From assembly GCA_041940525.1 (NCBI GenBank), contig JBGTSB010000048.1, positions 1 to 25,381 of the forward strand: 25,381 nt of DNA. Reading direction: 5' to 3'. Position numbers and translations under genes: made by a program. This DNA comes from JAKAXS01 sp041940525. Its GTDB lineage: Bacteria > Pseudomonadota > Alphaproteobacteria > Rhizobiales > Hyphomicrobiaceae. The first letter of the stretch is position 1, and every line of letters starts with the position of its first letter. The notes beneath the pieces were generated by a model, which was not told where the DNA came from, did not search any database, and saw only the letters and a list, made by a program, of their open reading frames with translations. Shown piece after piece: positions 7,199-14,715 of the stretch.

Positions 7199-7234
7199 CG
7201 CCCGCCTGCTGCCCTCAAACACCACAGGCGGGCG
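7199..7234. terminator. Second hairpin, 10-bp GC-rich stem
   Basis: CGCCCGCCTG (7199-7208) pairs perfectly with CAGGCGGGCG (7225-7234) around a 16-base loop, 8 bases downstream of the first terminator. No T-run follows. It may back up termination or insulate the MFS gene that starts at 7333. Confidence 0.45.
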
Positions 7235-7332
7235 TCACTCACACTCTAAAGCTTCACAATCGACCCCACACCTCTTGACCCCGTGCGCTGAACGGGCCAA
7301 TCCGGCACGTTCGTGAAAGGGGTTCGAGCACC

Positions 7333-8631
7333 ATGGCCAGCATATCCGAGAGCGAAACCGCGGCGGCGGAACAGCCGTCCACCCGGCGCATCTTGTTCGC
7401 GTCTCTGGTCGGCACGTCCGTCGAGTTCTACGACTTCTACATTTACGCGACGGCCGCCTCGCTCGTGTTCGGCCCGCTCTTCTTCCCGGCCTCTTCGCCG
7501 TCGGCGCAGCTGCTCTCGGCCTACGCGAGCTTCGGTCTGGCGTTCCTGGCGCGCCCCTTCGGCGCTTGGATGTTCGGCCATTTCGGCGATCGCATCGGCC
7601 GCAAGTCCACCCTTGTCGCGTCGCTTCTGCTCATGGGCGTGTCGACGACGCTGATCGCGTTCCTGCCGACGTATCACGACATCGGCTGGGTTGCGCCGCT
7701 GTTGCTGTGCATCTTGCGCCTTGGCCAAGGCATTGGCTTGGGCGGCGAATGGGGCGGCGCGGCCCTGCTCGCGGTCGAGAACGCGCCACCGCATATGCGC
7801 GCTCGTTTCGGCATGTTCCCGCAGCTCGGCGCGCCGGTCGGCTTTATCGCGGCGAACGGCTTGTTCCTCATCCTCGGTCTGACGTTGACGGCCGAGCAGT
7901 TCATGGCCTGGGGTTGGCGCCTGCCGTTCCTCGGTTCCGCGGTACTCGTGGTGATCGGCTTGTGGGTCCGCTTGAAACTCACCGAAACACCGCAGTTCAA
8001 AGCAGCCTTGCAGGAGGCCGAGCCGCCGAAGGTGCCGATCTTCGAACTGCTGCGCGATCACTTGCCAGCTACGATCGCGGGTATGTTCGCGGCCATCGCC
8101 TGCTTCGCGACCTACTATCTTTCGACAGCGTTCGCGCTCGGCTATGGCACCAAGACGCTGGGCTTTCCCAAAGAGACGTTCTTGACGCTCCAGCTCGGCG
8201 CAATCCTGTTCATGGCGCTCGGTATCGCGTTGGCCGGTTGGTGGGCGGACGTGAAAACGCCGCGCTACGTTTTAATCGCGGGCTGCGTCGGCACGGTCGT
8301 CACCGGTCTGTTGCTCGGGCCGATGCTCTCGAGCGCCGCCGGACTGACGATCTTCCTCTGGCTCTCACTCTCGCTGTTTATGATGGGCTTTGTTTATGGT
8401 CCGCTCGGCGCGTTCTTGCCATCGCTGTTCCCGCCGCGCGTGCGCTATACCGGCTCGTCGATGACCTTCCACGTTGCTGGCATCTTGGGTGCCGCCCCGG
8501 TGCCGCTCGTCGCGCAATACTTGGCCGAACGCGGCGGCATCAATTTCGTCGGCTATTATCTGTGTGTGGCGGCACTCGTCAGTTTGATCGCGCTCAGCCT
8601 AAGCCGGGCACGCGCCACGCACACGGCGTAA
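7333..8631 (+). CDS. MFS transporter, metabolite:H+ symporter (MHS) type
   Basis: This 432-residue protein has about 12 hydrophobic segments and the signatures of the MHS branch of the major facilitator superfamily (relatives include ShiA, ProP and KgtP). The N-terminus has GTSVEFYDFYIYATAASLVF (27-46). The loop 2-3 motif is GHFGDRIGRKS (82-92). Segment 4 is RLGQGIGLGGEWGGAALLAVE (about 128-148). The protein would import a small organic acid, osmolyte or sugar acid with protons across the inner membrane; the exact substrate cannot be read from sequence. The ATG at 7333 has AAAGGGG (7316-7322) 10 bases upstream. It stands alone between two hairpins and an unrelated small gene. Confidence 0.92.
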   Translation: MASISESETAAAEQPSTRRILFASLVGTSVEFYDFYIYATAASLVFGPLFFPASSPSAQLLSAYASFGLAFLARPFGAWMFGHFGDRIGRKSTLVASLLLMGVSTTLIAFLPTYHDIGWVAPLLLCILRLGQGIGLGGEWGGAALLAVENAPPHMRARFGMFPQLGAPVGFIAANGLFLILGLTLTAEQFMAWGWRLPFLGSAVLVVIGLWVRLKLTETPQFKAALQEAEPPKVPIFELLRDHLPATIAGMFAAIACFATYYLSTAFALGYGTKTLGFPKETFLTLQLGAILFMALGIALAGWWADVKTPRYVLIAGCVGTVVTGLLLGPMLSSAAGLTIFLWLSLSLFMMGFVYGPLGAFLPSLFPPRVRYTGSSMTFHVAGILGAAPVPLVAQYLAERGGINFVGYYLCVAALVSLIALSLSRARATHTA

Positions 8632-8749
8632 CCACTCTGACGGCAATTGAAGATTGAGGGTGGCACGGACCACTCAACGCCAGAGAAGCAAGATGGCCAC
8701 TGTCGCGTCAAGAACAGTCATCAATCCCCAATTAAGGTAAATCTTCGGC

Positions 8750-8776
8750 TTGCGATTCCGCACGTGCGGGGCGCAA
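8750..8776. promoter_or_regulatory. Palindromic hairpin upstream of a small ORF
   Basis: A perfect 12-bp palindrome CCGCACGTGCGG (8758-8769) is enclosed by outer arms TTGCG (8750-8754) and CGCAA (8772-8776). Another 8-bp palindrome, CGTATACG, lies at 8783-8790. The 231-bp gap it sits in is AT-richer than its surroundings and holds no convincing gene; an in-frame upstream extension from 8647 does not read like protein. It could be an operator or an RNA hairpin in the leader of the small gene at 8863. Confidence 0.4.
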
Positions 8777-8862
8777 TCTTTGCGTATACGACAACGATTG
8801 ATCTTCGAAATTATTGGTGGCCCAGCTACCCGTTTCTCGTTTCAAAAATCAGAGGTGTGAGC

Positions 8863-9201
8863 ATGCCGCACTCTAATCCCATTCTTGATGCGACCAAGTA
8901 TGCCGGCGCCTGGTTCGAGCACGGCCATCCGTTCAATGATGCCGCCTACTCGCTCGTTGAAGACGCGCCATTAATGGCTGCGCAGATCACCCGCTATGAG
9001 GAAGTGTTGCAAGACATGGAAGCGGCATTGAACCAAACGCGCGCGCATTTGCTCAAGCTGGTCCAAGCCAATGAGATTGCGCCCGTGCAGCTCAGCCACG
9101 TCGAAGCGGCGCTCGAACGGCTGCGCCAAACCAGGCGTGAGCTTGAAGCGGCGCGGATGAAAGAAGCCGAATCCGAAGCTGACAACGAAAACGCGGCTTA
9201 A
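8863..9201 (+). CDS. Small helical hypothetical protein
   Basis: I do not recognise this 112-residue cytoplasmic protein. The N-terminal third (PILDATKYAGAWFEHGHPFND) is followed by a long, predicted coiled-coil-like helix from about residue 40 to the end, rich in Glu, Gln, Arg and Ala (ITRYEEVLQDMEAALNQT; LSHVEAALERLRQTRRELEAAR), with an acidic tail. The ATG at 8863 was chosen over an upstream start at 8647 because AGAGG lies 7 bases before it and the upstream residues look non-coding. It points toward the oppositely oriented dehydrogenase gene 28 bases away. A role in protein-protein assembly is possible but not shown. Confidence 0.6.
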   Translation: MPHSNPILDATKYAGAWFEHGHPFNDAAYSLVEDAPLMAAQITRYEEVLQDMEAALNQTRAHLLKLVQANEIAPVQLSHVEAALERLRQTRRELEAARMKEAESEADNENAA

Positions 9202-9229
9202 GATTATTACCTCGGCCGCGCTTCGCGAT

Positions 9230-10228
9230 TTAGAACATCGCAGCGTGCACTTTGTCGGGCGGCGCGTGTCCATCAAGATACGTCTTGATGTTGATAATCA
9301 CCTTCTCACCCATGTCGATGCGGCCTTCCAACGTCGCCGATCCCATGTGCGGTAAGGCCACCACGCGGTCTGATGCCAGAAGCTTTGGGTTGATTGCGGG
9401 TTCATGTTCGAACACGTCGAGCCCCGCGCGGGCGATCGAGCCTGCGGCGATCATTCGCGCCAGTTCGTTCTCGTCGATCACCTCACCGCGCGCGGTGTTG
9501 ACGATGTAGGCTTCCGGCTTCAGCAGCTTGAGACGGCGGGCCGACAACAAGTGGTACGTGGCCGGCGTGTGCGGGCAGTTCACCGACACGATGTCCATGC
9601 GGGCAAGCATCTGGTCCAGACTATCCCAGTGCGTTGCGCCCAGCTCTTCTTCCATCGCTTTCGGAAGCCGCTTGCGGTTGTGATAGTGGATCTGCAGGCC
9701 GAACGCCTTGGCGCGGTGTGCAACAGCCTGGCCGATTCGGCCCATGCCGATGATGCCAAGACGCTTTCCGTAAATTCGATGGCCGAGCATCCACGTCGGC
9801 GCCCAACCGGCCCACTCATGTTTGGCGTCTTTCAGGTAGGCGGTGCCTTCCGCCAATCGCCGGGGCACAGCCAGAATCAACGCCATGGTCATGTCGGCGG
9901 TGTCTTCGGTCAGAACGCCCGGCGTGTTTGTCACGGTGATCGCCCGGTTGCGCGCGGTGTCTAGATCGACGTTGTCGACGCCCGTACCGAAGTTGGCGAT
10001 GAGCCGCAGCTGCGGGCCGGCTTGCGAAAGAACACCCCGGTCGATCCGGTCCGTCACGGTTGGAACCAGGACGTCCGCCTCCTTGGCGGCGGCGACCAGC
10101 TGCGCATGCGTCATCGGCGTATCGTCCGAATTAAACCGCGCGTCGAAAAGTTCGCTCATCCTCTCTTCCACGACGTCGGGAAGCTTGCGGGTGACGATGA
10201 CGATGGGCTTTTTGGAACTGGCAGACAT
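9230..10228 (-). CDS. D-2-hydroxyacid dehydrogenase (glyoxylate/hydroxypyruvate reductase-like)
   Basis: This 332-residue protein is a full-length member of the D-isomer-specific 2-hydroxyacid dehydrogenase family. The Rossmann motif GMGRIG is at 161-166. The catalytic residues are R247 (NTARGEV), E276 (FEHEP) and H294 (LPHMGSAT). The residues after the second strand, HYHNRKRLP, carry the N-R pair that favours NADPH in GyaR/GRHPR-like reductases. It would reduce glyoxylate or hydroxypyruvate to glycolate or glycerate in the cytosol; related 2-ketoacids are also possible. The ribosome site is weak. It is not in an obvious operon: both neighbours are transcribed in the other direction. Confidence 0.9.
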   Translation of the reverse strand: MSASSKKPIVIVTRKLPDVVEERMSELFDARFNSDDTPMTHAQLVAAAKEADVLVPTVTDRIDRGVLSQAGPQLRLIANFGTGVDNVDLDTARNRAITVTNTPGVLTEDTADMTMALILAVPRRLAEGTAYLKDAKHEWAGWAPTWMLGHRIYGKRLGIIGMGRIGQAVAHRAKAFGLQIHYHNRKRLPKAMEEELGATHWDSLDQMLARMDIVSVNCPHTPATYHLLSARRLKLLKPEAYIVNTARGEVIDENELARMIAAGSIARAGLDVFEHEPAINPKLLASDRVVALPHMGSATLEGRIDMGEKVIINIKTYLDGHAPPDKVHAAMF

Positions 10229-10452
10229 GTGGGATCCGTAAATAAACCTTTATCTAACCGCCACGTCTTAGCTTAATGGCTTGAACTGGCAACGCTTCAT
10301 TTTTGGCGGCGCTGGCAAGCAGCTGCGGGCGAGTCGTGGGAGACTGCTTACCAGATGCCATCTAGATGACAAAGTACTGGCCACGTTTAGTTAAAAGAAG
10401 GTGCCAGCCCAAGGGCGCCGAAGGCAACGGTTTGGAGAGTGTGGAGAGCTTC

Positions 10453-11010
10453 ATGACGGGCAAAATGGCCCGCTTGATTGCGGTGGGGGGATTGCTGGCC
10501 ACACTCTGGAGCATGGCCGGCGCCGTGTCGCCAGCGCATGCCCAGTCCCGGCCGGCCGCGGTTGCTGGCAGCGGCCTGCCGCTGCCGCGTTTCGTCAGCT
10601 TAAAGTCCGATCGGGTCAACCTGCGCACGGGGCCCGGAACCGACTATCCGACCGCCTGGGTCTACCGGCGGGCAGGCCTGCCTGTCGAGGTGATCAAGGA
10701 GTTCGAGTCTTGGCGAAAGGTGCGCGATGCGGAAGGCGCCACCGGCTGGATCTTAAACTCCTTGCTCTCCGGGCGTCGGACGGCGCTCGTTTTGCCCTGG
10801 GAAGTCAAGGACGGAAAGCCCCGCCCTGCTGTCGCGGTCCGGATTAGCGACAGCGACCGCTCGCGCCCCGTGGCGAAGGTCGAAGCCGGCGTGATCGCAA
10901 ACATTCACGCCTGCGATGGAAGCTGGTGTCAGGTGACGATCGACAAATACCGGGGGTACCTCCAGCAGAGCAAGCTCTGGGGCATCTATCAGAACGAGAC
11001 GTTGGAATAG
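10453..11010 (+). CDS. Exported SH3-like domain protein
   Basis: This 185-residue protein begins with a signal peptide (MTGKMARLIAVGGLLATLWSMAGAVSPAHAQ, cleavage near 30). The mature part holds a bacterial SH3-like domain: SLKSDRVNLRTGPGTDYPTAW, then FESWRKVRDAEGATGWI. A second SH3-like repeat of weaker similarity follows (VAVRISDSDRSRPVAKVEAG, then DGSWCQVTIDKYRGYLQ). Such proteins in alphaproteobacteria are periplasmic and presumed to bind peptidoglycan or cell-surface partners. The frame is open to an ATG at 10366, but the signal peptide begins at 10453, where GGAGAG lies just upstream. It converges with irr, 16 bases apart. Confidence 0.85.
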   Translation: MTGKMARLIAVGGLLATLWSMAGAVSPAHAQSRPAAVAGSGLPLPRFVSLKSDRVNLRTGPGTDYPTAWVYRRAGLPVEVIKEFESWRKVRDAEGATGWILNSLLSGRRTALVLPWEVKDGKPRPAVAVRISDSDRSRPVAKVEAGVIANIHACDGSWCQVTIDKYRGYLQQSKLWGIYQNETLE

Positions 11011-11026
11011 CTGGGCGCTGCCAGCC

Positions 11027-11464
11027 TTAGACTTTCACCAGCCGCACCACGACATCGATATGACTGATGCGCGTGCCTTCCGGTGGCTGTGGAAGCCCAT
11101 CCACGCGAATAGCGCTGCCGGGAATATCGATCAGCTCGCCATCTTGCTCGTGGAAAAAGTGATTGTGGTTTGAGGTGTTAGTGTCGAAGTACGTCTTCGC
11201 GCCATCAATCGCTAGTTCACGCAACAGCCCTGCTTGAGTGAACTGGTGCAGCGTATTGTAGACAGTCGCCAGAGATACGTGTTCGCCCGAGTCCAAAGCC
11301 TCGGCATGCAAATGCTCGGCGGATACGTGACGATCGCCAGCTGCGAACAGCAATGTGGCAAGCGCCAGCCGTTGCCGCGTGGGCCGCAAGCCCGCGTCGC
11401 GCAGCCGGTCAGATAGAGCTGCTTCGGTTTCGCTGGTAGCTTCGTGCTTGTCCGTCATGGACAT
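11027..11464 (-). CDS. irr: Irr, Fur-family iron/haem-responsive regulator
   Basis: This 145-residue protein has the winged-helix Fur fold with the Irr signatures: LRDAGLRPTRQRLALATLLF, a recognition region HVSLATVYNTLHQFTQAGLL (62-81), and the histidine cluster NHNHFFHEQDGELIDIP (99-115) that in Irr proteins takes part in haem or metal sensing. In rhizobia Irr accumulates when iron is scarce and binds ICE boxes at iron and haem genes. The frame is open to an ATG at 11548, but that adds 28 unconserved residues; the ATG at 11464 (MSMTDK) follows AGGAGA 11-12 bases upstream. Its place upstream of and divergent from fabA-fabB-fabI matches the rhizobial gene order. A candidate Irr box precedes nfuA in this window. 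Confidence 0.9.
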   Translation of the reverse strand: MSMTDKHEATSETEAALSDRLRDAGLRPTRQRLALATLLFAAGDRHVSAEHLHAEALDSGEHVSLATVYNTLHQFTQAGLLRELAIDGAKTYFDTNTSNHNHFFHEQDGELIDIPGSAIRVDGLPQPPEGTRISHIDVVVRLVKV

Positions 11465-11523
11465 GATAACCCGGTTCTCCTGAGACCCTTGGCGGGCCGC
11501 TGACCAGCCACACCAAAAAGATC

Positions 11524-11540
11524 CGTTCGCGTCGCGAACG
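11524..11540. promoter_or_regulatory. 17-bp perfect palindrome between irr and fabA
   Basis: CGTTCGCG-T-CGCGAACG is a perfect 8-bp inverted repeat with a 1-base centre, 60 bases upstream of the chosen irr start. This strength of symmetry is typical of an operator for a dimeric regulator. It does not resemble the Irr ICE consensus, so autoregulation by Irr is not implied. Confidence 0.5.
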
Positions 11541-11622
11541 AAAATCAATTATTTCCAATATACGGATGGTGCCAACCCCCTGCAACACGTTAAGTGGCCC
11601 TAATCACGGCCTTGACCTGCCG

Positions 11623-11643
11623 GACGTTTACCTTTTGAACGTC
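11623..11643. promoter_or_regulatory. Dyad GACGTT-N9-AACGTC upstream of fabA
   Basis: Six-bp arms separated by 9 bases lie 87 bases before the fabA start, just downstream of a TTGACC that could serve as a -35 element (11612-11617). It could be a lipid- or growth-responsive operator for the fab genes; the regulator is unknown. Confidence 0.3.
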
Positions 11644-11729
11644 TACCTACTGTGTTAGGAAGCTGCGTCTTGGAGCGAATCCAGGGCCGCCAAACGATGT
11701 TGAACTGATAAGCGGGGGACAGACAACCC

Positions 11730-12272
11730 ATGGCCGAACGCCGTTCGAGCTACGACTACAACGATCTTTTGTCTTGCGCGCGCGGCGAATTATTTGGTCC
11801 GGGCAATGCCCAGCTACCAGCACCGCCTATGTTGATGTTCGATCGCATCACGAGTGTGACAGAAGGCGGCGGAGCAAACGACAAAGGCCAGATCGTTGCC
11901 GAACTCGATGTTGCCGGCAATTCGCGATTGGACTGGTTCTTTGACTGTCACTTCATTGGAGATCCGGTCATGCCCGGCTGCTTGGGCTTGGACGCTCTAT
12001 GGCAGCTTACCGGTTTCTATCTCGGCTGGCTTGGCGCACCCGGTAAAGGCCGGGCGCTGGGTGTCGGTGAAGTGAAATTCACGGGAATGGTGCTGAAAAC
12101 AACCAAGAAGATAGAATACGTCGTCGATTTTAAACGCGTGATTCTCCGCCGGTTAAAGTTGGGCATAGCCGACGGAGTCATGAAAGCGGATGGCGAAGTC
12201 ATCTATACAGCGCAAGACATGCGTGTCGGACTGTTCGAGGCTGGTGACACGGCCGGCGCGGGCGCCGCTTGA
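11730..12272 (+). CDS. fabA: 3-hydroxydecanoyl-ACP dehydratase/isomerase
   Basis: This 180-residue protein matches FabA along its length. FabA dehydrates 3-hydroxydecanoyl-ACP and isomerises trans-2- to cis-3-decenoyl-ACP, the branch step to unsaturated fatty acids. The active site is visible in FFDCHFIGDPVMPGC, with H74 and D88 (in LGLDALWQL) corresponding to the catalytic pair of the E. coli enzyme. The ATG at 11730 follows GGGGGACAG. It heads the fabA-fabB-fabI set, with fabB 68 bases downstream, as expected because FabA and FabB act in sequence. It is divergent from irr. Confidence 0.97.
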   Translation: MAERRSSYDYNDLLSCARGELFGPGNAQLPAPPMLMFDRITSVTEGGGANDKGQIVAELDVAGNSRLDWFFDCHFIGDPVMPGCLGLDALWQLTGFYLGWLGAPGKGRALGVGEVKFTGMVLKTTKKIEYVVDFKRVILRRLKLGIADGVMKADGEVIYTAQDMRVGLFEAGDTAGAGAA

Positions 12273-12340
12273 CAGGCACCGGATGCAAAGTCCGTAGTGC
12301 AAGCGCCCCGGCACGGATTATTTATGAAAGGAATTAGCTG

Positions 12341-13573
12341 ATGAGACGGGTCGTCGTCACCGGCATGGGCATTGTTTCCTCCATCGGAAACAATACCCAA
12401 GAGGTGCTCGCCTCATTGCGCGAAGGCAAGTCGGGCATCGTCAAAGCCGACAAGTACAAGGAACTCGGTTTCCGTTGTCACGTGCATGGGGAACCACAAA
12501 TCGACTGGCAGGCGCAGGTTCCGCGCAAACCAAAGCGGTTCATGGAAGCCGGTGTCGGCTGGAACTGGATCGCCATGGATCAGGCCATTCGCGATGCGGG
12601 ATTGGAGGAAGACCAAGTCTCCAACGAACGCACCGGTATTATCGTCGGCGCTGGCGGTCCATCCACAAAGGCCATTGTCGGGGCCGCGGACACAACGCGC
12701 GAAAGAGACCCGCGCAAAGTCGGTCCATTCGAAGTGCCCAAGGCGATGTGCTCCGGTCCGTCCGCCGTGCTCGCCACTGGCTTCCAAATCAAGGGCGTTA
12801 ACTATTCGATTTCGTCCGCCTGCTCCACGTCAGCGCACTGCATCGGCAATGCCGCCGAACTCATTCAGTGGGGCAAACAGGACGTCATCTTCGCCGGTGG
12901 TTGCGAGGAATTGGACTGGGCGCTGTCAGTTTTGTTCGACAGCATGGGCGCCATGTCGTCGCACTTCAACGATACGCCGGAAAAAGCGAGCCGTGCTTAC
13001 GACAAAGATCGCGACGGTTTCGTGATCGCTGGTGGTGCCGGAATGCTCGTTTTGGAAGAGCTGGAACACGCCAAGGCCCGAGGCGCCCGAATTTACGGCG
13101 AGGTCGCCGGCTACGGCGCGACGTCGGATGGCTTTGATATGGTTGCACCTTCTGGCGAAGGCGCCGTCCGCTGCATGCGCAACGCGATGGCCGGGCTGGA
13201 CGGAAACGGCATCGGCGGCAAGATCGACTATATTAACCCACATGCGACCGCGACCCCGATTGGCGACCTACGCGAGGTTGAAGCGCTCCGCGAAGTCTTC
13301 GGTAAGGACATTCCGCACATAAGTGCGACAAAGTCACTAACGGGACACTCTCTTGGTGCAACAGGTGTACAAGAAGCCATCTATTCATTGCTGATGATGA
13401 ACAACGGCTTTGTATGCGGAAGTGCCAATATTGAAGAATTAGACCCGGCGTTTGAGGACATTCCAATTGCCCGGGAACGGCTCGACAATGTGGAGCTTAA
13501 CTGTGTGATGTCGAACAGCTTCGGCTTTGGCGGAACGAATGCCACTCTGGTTTTCCGCCGGCATCACAGCTAG
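12341..13573 (+). CDS. fabB: 3-oxoacyl-ACP synthase I
   Basis: This 410-residue beta-ketoacyl-ACP synthase has the Cys-His-His triad of condensing enzymes: C161 in SISSACSTSAH, H301 in NPHATATPIGD and H336 in KSLTGHSLGATG, with K331 beside it. It ends in the glycine-rich NSFGFGGTNATLVF. Placement directly after fabA identifies it as FabB rather than FabF: it elongates the cis-3-decenoyl-ACP made by FabA. AAAGGA lies 8 bases before the ATG at 12341. It is probably co-transcribed with fabA. Confidence 0.96.
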   Translation: MRRVVVTGMGIVSSIGNNTQEVLASLREGKSGIVKADKYKELGFRCHVHGEPQIDWQAQVPRKPKRFMEAGVGWNWIAMDQAIRDAGLEEDQVSNERTGIIVGAGGPSTKAIVGAADTTRERDPRKVGPFEVPKAMCSGPSAVLATGFQIKGVNYSISSACSTSAHCIGNAAELIQWGKQDVIFAGGCEELDWALSVLFDSMGAMSSHFNDTPEKASRAYDKDRDGFVIAGGAGMLVLEELEHAKARGARIYGEVAGYGATSDGFDMVAPSGEGAVRCMRNAMAGLDGNGIGGKIDYINPHATATPIGDLREVEALREVFGKDIPHISATKSLTGHSLGATGVQEAIYSLLMMNNGFVCGSANIEELDPAFEDIPIARERLDNVELNCVMSNSFGFGGTNATLVFRRHHS

Positions 13574-13719
13574 AACGGCTCGCATCAACGCATCTCATGC
13601 CGCGGTTCACGAGATAGTCACGCGTTTCTCTTGGACGGCACATCATGAGACTTTATAAGAACGGCAACGGCTGGTTTGACGTCTATTCGCCTGCTCTGCG
13701 TACTCAAAAGAGGCAAGAT

Positions 13720-14598
13720 ATGACCCAGATTGATATTGCGAACCCCGGTCCATTAATGGCCGGTAAGCGCGGTTTGGTCATGGGTGTGGCCAACGAACGC
13801 TCGATTGCCTGGGGCATCGCCCGGGTCCTAGCCGGTCAAGGCGCGAAGTTGGCCTTCACCTACCAAGGAGATTCCTTCGGCCGCCGGGCTGTGCCACTGG
13901 CCGAGTCAGTCGGCGCCGAGATCATTCACAGCTGTGACGTCAGCGATCTTTCGACGGTCGATTCAGCCTTCGCCGAGATCAAAGAAAAGTGGGGCGAACT
14001 CGACTTCGTCGTTCACGCCCTGGCCTTCTCCGACCGCCGCGAATTGGCTGGCCGCTATGCCGACACCACGCGCGACAACTTCACCAACACGATGATCATC
14101 TCGTGCTTCTCGTTCACCGAGGTGGCAAAGCGCGCCGCAGCCTTGATGCCGAATGGCGGCTCCATGCTGACACTCACATACGGCGGCGCAACGCGCTGGG
14201 TACCGTCCTACAATGTCATGGGCGTCGCCAAGGCAGCACTCGAAGCGTCCGTCCGCTATCTCGCCGCAGACTTCGGCCCACAGGGCATCCGCGTTAACGC
14301 ACTGTCCGCCGGGGTCATGCGCACGCTGGCCGGTGCCGGCGTCTCCGACGCTCGCGTCATCTTCAACTATCAGCGCGATCACTCGCCTCTGCGCCGCACG
14401 CCGACGCTGGATGAAGTAGGCGGCTCCGCGCTCTATCTGCTGTCGCCACTGTCCGGCGCTGTTACGGGCGAAGTTCACTTCGTCGACTGCGGCTACGGAT
14501 CGGTCGCCATGCCGAGCCTGGACGCCCTGAAGGAACTCGACGCGGACGCATCCGCTGCCGGCCGTTCCTCCCCGTCGTCGACGCAGGCCGCAGAGTGA
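13720..14598 (+). CDS. fabI: Enoyl-ACP reductase (NADH)
   Basis: This 292-residue protein is a FabI of the short-chain dehydrogenase superfamily and performs the last reduction of the elongation cycle. The cofactor loop is GVANERSIAWGIA (22-34). The catalytic residues are Y154, Y164 and K171 (SYNVMGVAK), matching Y146, Y156 and K163 of E. coli. The loop SAGVMRTLAGAGV corresponds to the substrate-binding loop. The C-terminal ~25 residues (after MPSLDALKEL) form a low-complexity Ala/Ser tail. The frame is open to an ATG at 13645, but the start at 13720 has AGAGG 8 bases upstream. It follows fabB by 146 bases and is closed by a clear terminator. Confidence 0.96.
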   Translation: MTQIDIANPGPLMAGKRGLVMGVANERSIAWGIARVLAGQGAKLAFTYQGDSFGRRAVPLAESVGAEIIHSCDVSDLSTVDSAFAEIKEKWGELDFVVHALAFSDRRELAGRYADTTRDNFTNTMIISCFSFTEVAKRAAALMPNGGSMLTLTYGGATRWVPSYNVMGVAKAALEASVRYLAADFGPQGIRVNALSAGVMRTLAGAGVSDARVIFNYQRDHSPLRRTPTLDEVGGSALYLLSPLSGAVTGEVHFVDCGYGSVAMPSLDALKELDADASAAGRSSPSSTQAAE

Positions 14599-14604
14599 AA
14601 ACAA

Positions 14605-14638
14605 AAAATGGCGTGTAACCTGACGGTTGCGCCATTTT
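14605..14638 (+). terminator. Terminator after fabI
   Basis: AAAATGGCG (14605-14613) pairs with CGCCATTTT (14630-14638), and an inner AACC/GGTT stem extends the hairpin. The 3' arm ends in TTTT. It lies 6 bases after the fabI stop and is probably bidirectional in shape, ending the fab unit. Confidence 0.8.
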
Positions 14639-14715
14639 GCTGTCCGCCTTAAATGCTCCCAACTTCACCGGCACTCAGCCGGACGGTTACTTGGTGCCAA
14701 GGCAGACAATTCCGC

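Noticed and set aside
11465..11548. Upstream Irr start adding 28 residues
   Set aside because: The added residues are unconserved, include the palindromic DNA element at 11524-11540, and the ATG at 11464 has AGGAGA upstream.
13645..13719. Upstream FabI start adding 25 residues
   Set aside because: The extra residues are not part of the FabI family, and the ATG at 13720 has a well-placed AGAGG ribosome site.
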